Source: Muribaculum sp. (GTDB lineage Bacteria > Bacillota > Clostridia > Lachnospirales > Lachnospiraceae). Taken from it: a stretch of DNA of 36,028 nt. Below are positions 32,404-36,028 of this stretch, in pieces; position 1 is the first letter of the stretch, and each line of letters begins with the position of its first letter. The stretch is taken from NCBI GenBank assembly GCA_023663735.1, contig JAMPGV010000025.1:1-36028 (forward strand), given 5' to 3'. Made by a program: the position numbers and the translations under genes. The notes beneath the pieces are model-generated. The model worked only from the letters and a program-made list of their open reading frames with translations. It had not been told where the DNA came from and did no database searches.

Positions 32404-32670
32404 TTATTTCGTATTCCCGGGATTTTTCTTGGCTCCGCTCACGCTTTCAACGTCTGCTGCCTGTTCCGCCGCTCTCCCGGATGCATCCTGACTTTTCAGG
32501 TCTTTCAGGGCTGCATTTTCTTCGTGCAGGACAGCGTTCTCCTTGTCCAGCGCCTCAATCTCCTTTCGCAGGACGGCGTTCTCCTTTTTCAGTTTATTGA
32601 CCTCATTCTGGAGTTTTTCAGATTTGGCATTCCCAGTCTCTTTGACAGCTCCTAATCCAACCGTTCTCAT
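32404..32670 (-). CDS. Small coiled-coil phage protein
   Basis: This is an 88-residue protein with a clear heptad coiled coil at about 16-58 (LQNEVNKLKKENAVLRKEIEALDKENAVLHEE), then a disordered tail rich in Ala, Ser and Lys. AGGAGGAG precedes the ATG. It directly follows the major capsid gene. Its role is unknown; a fibre-like or decoration role on the head is possible. Confidence 0.8.
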   Translation of the reverse strand: MRTVGLGAVKETGNAKSEKLQNEVNKLKKENAVLRKEIEALDKENAVLHEENAALKDLKSQDASGRAAEQAADVESVSGAKKNPGNTK

Positions 32671-32680
32671 ATTGCTCCTC

Positions 32681-33547
32681 CTATTTGCTCTGCAGGTAAA
32701 TGCCCGCGCGCTTGTTCTGGTATGCGTCCACCAGCCCGTATTTGCGATATTTCACGATGTCCGCATCTGCATTTGTGTTCTGTGCGCCCGGAATAATATT
32801 GTTTGCCACATGCTTGTCAAACTTGATGACAGCAGGTTTGTGCAGGATCATGAAGTTGATCTCTCTGCCAATCTCCGACTTTTGATAGTGTCCTAACTCC
32901 TCACCGGTGGTCTTGCCATCCAACAGGTCAATCGCAGTGTAAAACCGTGCCTGCGGCACCGTCTTCTTAACAGGAAACTTGTCAAGAATCTCCCGGGACT
33001 TGGTGGTGTCCAGACTCATGACGCTGTTTAACAGCGTGGACGTGGCATACAGCATCCGTCCCTCCTGCGGCACTTCGTCTTCATCCATCTTGGACCATGC
33101 GGCCAGCAGCGCCTCCAGAAACTGCGCAGGAGTGTCAATCGTTCCGGTATCCTTGGAGATGTTTTCCAGTGATGCCAGCGTTGCAAAAGTAAAAGCGTCC
33201 TGCTCCGGGGCAACCTTTTCCCTCATCAATGTGGCTCCAGCCATCCCGAAGGCCAGATTCCGGGACTCTTCGTTATCCATCACATCCACGGAAATTCTGG
33301 TTCCCCGGTCGTAGTTGAATTTTGCCGTCTGCCATTTGAAATCTACCGCGCCTGTGGTATATCCCGAATTTCTGTCATAATCGCCCAGACCGGTGACGCT
33401 GATCTGGGGATAGATGATCTCGTTGGCGTTTGCTCCCGCTCTTGTCATTTCGCTGGGCGAAATAAGATCCGTCGTCACGGATGCGGATCGGTACACCTCA
33501 TCCAGCAAGCTTGTGTAATTTTTTGCCAATGCAATCGTGTTGGGCAT
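32681..33547 (-). CDS. Major capsid protein
   Basis: This 288-residue protein follows the scaffold. IALAKNYTSLLDEVYRSASVTTDL, YDRNSGYTTGAVDFKWQTAKFNYDRG and FSVDVMDNEES-like segments are characteristic of the A118/TP901-like major capsid proteins of Firmicutes phages, which take the HK97 fold. AAGGAGG precedes the ATG. There is no prohead-protease site, in line with a separate scaffold. Confidence 0.92.
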   Translation of the reverse strand: MPNTIALAKNYTSLLDEVYRSASVTTDLISPSEMTRAGANANEIIYPQISVTGLGDYDRNSGYTTGAVDFKWQTAKFNYDRGTRISVDVMDNEESRNLAFGMAGATLMREKVAPEQDAFTFATLASLENISKDTGTIDTPAQFLEALLAAWSKMDEDEVPQEGRMLYATSTLLNSVMSLDTTKSREILDKFPVKKTVPQARFYTAIDLLDGKTTGEELGHYQKSEIGREINFMILHKPAVIKFDKHVANNIIPGAQNTNADADIVKYRKYGLVDAYQNKRAGIYLQSK

Positions 33548-33559
33548 TTCTTATCCTCC

Positions 33560-34135
33560 TTATTTGTCCTGTGCTGTGATCGGCGGCAGCCCCATCGCCG
33601 CCCGGAGCGCCGCATCATCTGCATCTCCGGAAGACTGCTGTACCGCTCCGATCAAATTGCCGGTTCCTACCGGATTCGGGGCCAGTTCCCCAAAGAGCAT
33701 CTTGCTGTCCTCGGCCGTGGTCAGCGTCTTGATGGCCGCCTCCACATCTGCCTTCTGGTTCTTGGAAGCTTTCAGCGTCTCCATGTCCAGAAGTGCGGCA
33801 ATCGCCTTGGGATTCACGCCCTTTGCCTCCCTGATGCAGGAGTTTACCAGTTCATTAAAATCCCTGTCCGCAATCTCCTGCGCATGTTCTGCATCCTTTC
33901 TCTCCAGCTCCTCCTTCAGCTCTTTCAACTGAGTCTGAAGCTTGTCTGGATCCACTCCCTCGAACTTTTTCAGCGCTTCCTGCGAAAGGGCGTTCTTGTC
34001 CTCCGCGGCTGTCAAGTCCTTCTTGGTTTTCTCAAGCTCTTCCTTTGCCGGATCCAGCTCCGCATGATGCAGATCCAGTACCTTGCTGATCTGCTCCTCG
34101 TCCAGTCCCAGCGCCTTCAGTTCCTCTCTCTTCAC
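33560..34135 (-). CDS. Capsid scaffolding protein (phage minor structural protein GP20 family)
   Basis: This is a 191-residue protein from the GTG at 34135, with AAAGGAGG upstream; an ATG at 34168 has no ribosome site. It is almost all helical and very charged. KREELKALGLDEEQISKVLDLHHAE, then a long coiled coil (about 30-90) and the conserved central NSCIREAKGVNPKAIAALLDME, identify the GP20 scaffold family. It guides procapsid assembly. It lies 12 bases before the major capsid gene. Confidence 0.92.
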   Translation of the reverse strand: MKREELKALGLDEEQISKVLDLHHAELDPAKEELEKTKKDLTAAEDKNALSQEALKKFEGVDPDKLQTQLKELKEELERKDAEHAQEIADRDFNELVNSCIREAKGVNPKAIAALLDMETLKASKNQKADVEAAIKTLTTAEDSKMLFGELAPNPVGTGNLIGAVQQSSGDADDAALRAAMGLPPITAQDK

Positions 34136-34199
34136 CTTGCTGCCTCCTTTTACGATGATTTGTTTCACATGGCGGTATCAGCCACAGGCAAACGCAATT

Positions 34200-34248
34200 A
34201 AAAAAGAGCCATCGCATGAATCATATCACTGATTCACGTTTTGGCTCT
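34200..34248 (-). terminator. Rho-independent terminator of the KTR gene
   Basis: On the minus strand AGAGCCA pairs with TGGCTCT around an inner GAATCA/TGATTC stem and is followed by six T residues. The hairpin includes the last codons of the zinc-ribbon gene. Confidence 0.85.
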
Positions 34249-34388
34249 CTGGCTCTGATTGATATATTGATTTCTGACTTGCAGCCTTTGCAGTAGGCCG
34301 GAAAGTTTATCAACACGGTGTTTTTATGCCGCTTGATAAAGTGCGGATATCCGCATTTGGGACACGCCACCCATATCGACTGACTCAT
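34221..34388 (-). CDS. Small cysteine-rich KTR-type zinc-ribbon protein (moron)
   Basis: This 55-residue protein has two CxxC pairs (C9-P-K-C12 and C33-K-G-C36) around a beta hairpin (VLINFPAYC), the pattern of the cysteine-rich KTR family found on Firmicutes mobile elements. It probably binds zinc; no function is established for the family. AAGGAAGG lies nine bases before the ATG. It has its own promoter and terminator and is inserted between two structural genes, so it can be expressed apart from the late operon, the classic moron arrangement. Confidence 0.8.
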   Translation of the reverse strand: MSQSIWVACPKCGYPHFIKRHKNTVLINFPAYCKGCKSEINISIRAREPKRESVI

Positions 34389-34431
34389 GCAGCACCGCCT
34401 TCCTTAAGTGCTGTTTGCCTGTTATGGGAAT

Positions 34432-34460
34432 ATTATAGCATTAGGTATTAGGGGTTGCAA
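34432..34460 (-). promoter_or_regulatory. Near-consensus sigma-A promoter of the KTR gene
   Basis: On the minus strand TTGCAA (34460-34455) and a perfect TATAAT (34437-34432) are separated by 17 bases, 43 bases before the KTR start. The -35 box is part of the palindrome GTTGCAAC, which echoes the half-sites of the 28-bp palindrome next to it. Confidence 0.8.
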
Positions 34461-34464
34461 CATA

Positions 34465-34492
34465 TTTTTAGTTGCACCGGTGCAACTAAAAA
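34465..34492. promoter_or_regulatory. 28-bp perfect palindrome upstream of the moron promoter
   Basis: TTTTTAGTTGCACC is followed directly by its exact complement GGTGCAACTAAAAA. It lies five bases upstream of the -35 box. The half-site GTTGCA recurs inside the -35 box. It could be an operator for a dimeric regulator; it also supplies the T-run of the adjoining terminator. Confidence 0.75.
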
Positions 34493-34516
34493 ATCTCCGG
34501 AACTATGTCCGGAGAT
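34488..34516 (-). terminator. Rho-independent terminator after the structured element
   Basis: On the minus strand ATCTCCGG pairs with CCGGAGAT across an eight-base loop and is followed by six T residues. It ends the transcript that carries the minor head gene and the structured element. Confidence 0.85.
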
Positions 34517-34536
34517 GAGCTGATTGTAATGCTAAA

Positions 34537-34645
34537 CCAGATAATTATTCGGCAGGCGTCGCCTCTCCTGCATCCCTCGGGTTGCCCCTGTCATACCATC
34601 GGCGTGTGGTCGCAACGAATTTTACCACCTCGAATAATTATCTGG
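34537..34645 (-). ncRNA. Candidate structured RNA element, unclassified
   Basis: A perfect 15-bp inverted repeat (CCAGATAATTATTCG and its complement) closes a 79-base interior. Inside, on the minus strand, GTGGT/ACCAC forms one hairpin and GCAGG/CCTGC (or AGGC/GCCT) another. The loop string GTTGC of the first hairpin can pair with GCAAC in the joining strand, a possible pseudoknot. No reading frame is present. It lies about 65 bases after the small overlapping gene and 21 bases before a terminator. It does not match any RNA family I can name. A small inverted-repeat mobile element is the alternative. Confidence 0.55.
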
Positions 34646-34656
34646 ATTGAGCCTAT

Positions 34657-34692
34657 TCTTAGCACCTTTACAAACTTACAAGGTTCTCAAAC
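34657..34692 (-). repeat. CRISPR-repeat-like 36-mer, solitary copy
   Basis: The minus strand begins GTTTGAGAACCTTGTAAG and ends AAAGGTGCTAAGA. It has the length, the GTTTGAGA start and a short dyad (ACCTT/AAGGT) seen in many type II CRISPR repeats, but stands alone, without spacers. It starts about 18 bases after the stop of the small gene, following a GGTTT run. A second copy is at 20746-20779. Confidence 0.5.
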
Positions 34693-34710
34693 CAAACCAA
34701 ACCAAACAAA

Positions 34711-34908
34711 CTAAATCCCAGCCTTTCGCCTCAATTCCTCAATACGCCTATTCCTCTCCTCCCGTATATACTGAAAATCCTCCGCATTTCCGTCCAAACC
34801 AGATATATACCTATTTTCTGCTTTCAGTCGAGCCGTCAGCTTTCGTCCCTCTTCAATTTCCCACTTCATTATCGCCTGCCACTCCTGTTCAATCTGTTCC
34901 TGAGTCAC
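34711..34908 (-). CDS. Small helical protein overlapping the minor head gene
   Basis: This is a 65-residue protein from the GTG at 34908, which has GGAGG seven bases upstream. It overlaps the end of the minor head gene by 20 bases and is thus translationally coupled to it. It is almost wholly helical and acidic/basic mixed (QEQIEQEWQAIMKWEIEEG ... REERNRRIEELRRKAGI). There is no recognised family. Its tight coupling to a gene with an accessory C-terminal domain makes a partner or inhibitor role worth testing. Confidence 0.65.
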   Translation of the reverse strand: MTQEQIEQEWQAIMKWEIEEGRKLTARLKAENRYISGLDGNAEDFQYIREERNRRIEELRRKAGI

Positions 34909-36013
34909 GCAGCCACCTCCTGTATCCAATCTGCAATGATCTTGCCAGTTCTAATATTATACTGTGTCTTAAATCATACTCTGTTGCTTCAGAAAAGTAA
35001 ATAGGTTCGTCAATATCATCTGCGTTTCTTGTCAATTCATATATATACTTTTCATCTATTCCCCGCAATACCTCTAAATCATAATCAATAAATAAATTAA
35101 TATCATCATCACTAAAAGAATATTCGTTATTTGAACCTAGTGGATGATTGTGCGTGACATAAGATCCGCGAAGTCTGTCTCCCAGATCCACTCCCAGATA
35201 TACTCTGTTTAAATCCCCAAAACATTGTGTGATGGTTCCGTCTTTCTCTATGACAAGTGCATTTTCAACGGTTTCATCCACAATAAGTTTTTCATACTCC
35301 TCAAGTTTAGATTTTATGCTGTCTGGCGTTCTGTCCGTCAATATGCCAATTTCTTCCGGAGCCTTATGCACAGGAACACCATCCATTATCCCTGCTGCCA
35401 GACCACCGTTCATCCCTTCATATCGCTTCCATGCCTTGGTCTTCGTCAGATCCGACGTGCCGCTCTCATATCTCATGCGGTTCGATTTGGGTTTTATACC
35501 TGCTGCCTCGCAGAATTTCTCATATTCCTTTATCTTGCTTCTGATCTTGGCTGTGACAGTCTTCGCGTCTTCCTCCATGCCAAGGGCTTTCAGCGCCTCC
35601 CGCTCCCGCTTCAACGCCCGGACTGCGCGTTCCATGGAACGCATCCTCTGGGTTGCGGCGTAATAATCATATTCTTTCCCATCGATTACCACCGGATCAG
35701 GATCCGGCTCCGACGGCAGTATCTCCGATACGCCCTCAAACCATGCGTAATGTTTGTGTCGGCAGTTGTATCCATACAGCCCCAGCGGATCATTCTCCTG
35801 TGTACCGTCCGCACTGTAGCCGGTGGCCTCCCAGAGAGACTCTATGGACTCCTGCCCGATCCGCGCGGCTTCCTCCGCATAGTCTTTTCCCTCAATCTCT
35901 TTGATGTAATAGACCTTCCCCTGCCACTTTTTATGATTGGCGTGTCCTGTGCCGGTGTTCCGTGCGCCGATATGCTGTAACGCGGCGAAATAAAGTACCC
36001 ACCTACTGCAGTT
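34889..36013 (-). CDS. Phage minor head protein with C-terminal JAMM-like domain (5' end missing)
   Basis: The reading frame is open from the right part of the window to 34889, about 374 codons. The first part (ALQHIGARNTGTG, WQGKVYYI, GYNCRHKHYAWFEGVS) is the C-terminal core of phage minor capsid 2 / MuF-type proteins, which join the portal and stabilise the head. A linker of about 120 residues follows. An extra domain then has THNHPLG and YSFSDDD, which together fit the JAMM/MPN metal-site pattern HxH, eight residues, SxxD (35152-35108). This domain's DNA (about 34930-35330) is AT-rich compared with the rest. In the same frame a TAA stands at 36016-36014, so the 5' end is frameshifted or wrong there. 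JAMM assignment is by motif only. Confidence 0.75.
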   Translation of the reverse strand, partial: NCSRWVLYFAALQHIGARNTGTGHANHKKWQGKVYYIKEIEGKDYAEEAARIGQESIESLWEATGYSADGTQENDPLGLYGYNCRHKHYAWFEGVSEILPSEPDPDPVVIDGKEYDYYAATQRMRSMERAVRALKREREALKALGMEEDAKTVTAKIRSKIKEYEKFCEAAGIKPKSNRMRYESGTSDLTKTKAWKRYEGMNGGLAAGIMDGVPVHKAPEEIGILTDRTPDSIKSKLEEYEKLIVDETVENALVIEKDGTITQCFGDLNRVYLGVDLGDRLRGSYVTHNHPLGSNNEYSFSDDDINLFIDYDLEVLRGIDEKYIYELTRNADDIDEPIYFSEATEYDLRHSIILELARSLQIGYRRWLRDSGTD

Positions 36014-36028
36014 TTACCGCAGATTAAA

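Larger units (their letters stand above)
20379..36028 (-). mobile_element. Partial prophage, late gene half (siphovirus-like)
   Basis: About 15.6 kb of continuous minus-strand phage genes run in the canonical late order: minor head, scaffold, major capsid, head-tail connectors, tail tube, tail assembly chaperones, tape measure, baseplate, fibre, holin, endolysin. The block begins exactly where the GH18 host gene breaks, so the left edge is an attachment junction. The right edge is the end of the window, in the middle of the minor head gene. Portal, terminase, replication, repressor and integrase genes are therefore not visible. Gp15, GP20-type scaffold and the small connector set resemble the Listeria A118-type temperate siphovirus layout. 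Confidence 0.93.

Noticed and set aside
34537-34645. Retron or IscB/HEARO-type omega RNA
   Set aside because: No reverse transcriptase, IscB or TnpB gene lies nearby, and the fold does not match what I know of those RNAs.
34657-34692. A true CRISPR array
   Set aside because: Only single copies exist at two distant places; there are no regularly spaced repeats, spacers or cas genes in the window.

Overview
The window reads as one contig from a moderately high-GC, spore-forming Clostridia member, most likely Lachnospiraceae. That assignment is inferred from gene content (yqfC, yqfD, phoH, an HD protein, ybeY, a BofC-like gene, a YaaH/SleL-type GH18 gene) and from strong AGGAGG ribosome sites. 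It is not based on any marker-gene comparison.

Region 1 (1-2192, plus strand) is an OmpR-type response regulator and histidine kinase pair, preceded by three perfect 18-bp tandem repeats at the contig edge. Region 2 (2189-19829, minus strand) is a long, tightly packed housekeeping and sporulation cluster. In transcription order it holds a SulP transporter with its own promoter, pyrimidine-nucleoside phosphorylase, yqfC, yqfD, phoH, a PgpH-like membrane HD protein whose HD motif is degenerate, ybeY, a MOP-family flippase, a BofC-like protein, two FAD oxidoreductases, lgt, proB, a DUF896 protein, 5-formyltetrahydrofolate cyclo-ligase and proA. proA ends tail-to-tail with the kinase, their stop codons overlapping.

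Region 3 (19935 to about 20380) is the 3' end of a GH18 spore-lysin-type gene. Its reading frame breaks abruptly at the conserved W-G-Y-T-Y-G stretch, and everything to the right is prophage. The best reading is a prophage integrated inside a sporulation or germination gene, with the other half of that gene and the integrase beyond the right edge.

Region 4 (about 20380-36028) is the late half of a siphovirus-like prophage, transcribed on the minus strand: minor head protein, scaffold, major capsid, connectors, tail tube, chaperone/Gp15, a 640-residue tape measure, baseplate proteins, fibre, holin and GH25 endolysin. At the att end sits a small ribbon-helix-helix regulator with a palindrome over its own promoter.

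The least ordinary stretch is 34200-35330, between the minor head gene and the scaffold. The minor head protein carries an AT-rich C-terminal extension with a JAMM-type metal-site signature (HxH, 8 residues, SxxD). It is followed by a small overlapping helical protein, a CRISPR-repeat-like 36-mer, a 109-nt element closed by a perfect 15-bp stem with an internal pseudoknot possibility, a terminator, a 28-bp perfect palindrome, and then an autonomous small zinc-ribbon gene with its own consensus promoter and terminator (a moron). A diverged second copy of the 36-mer lies just after the endolysin gene. I did not recognise the RNA-like element as any family I know.
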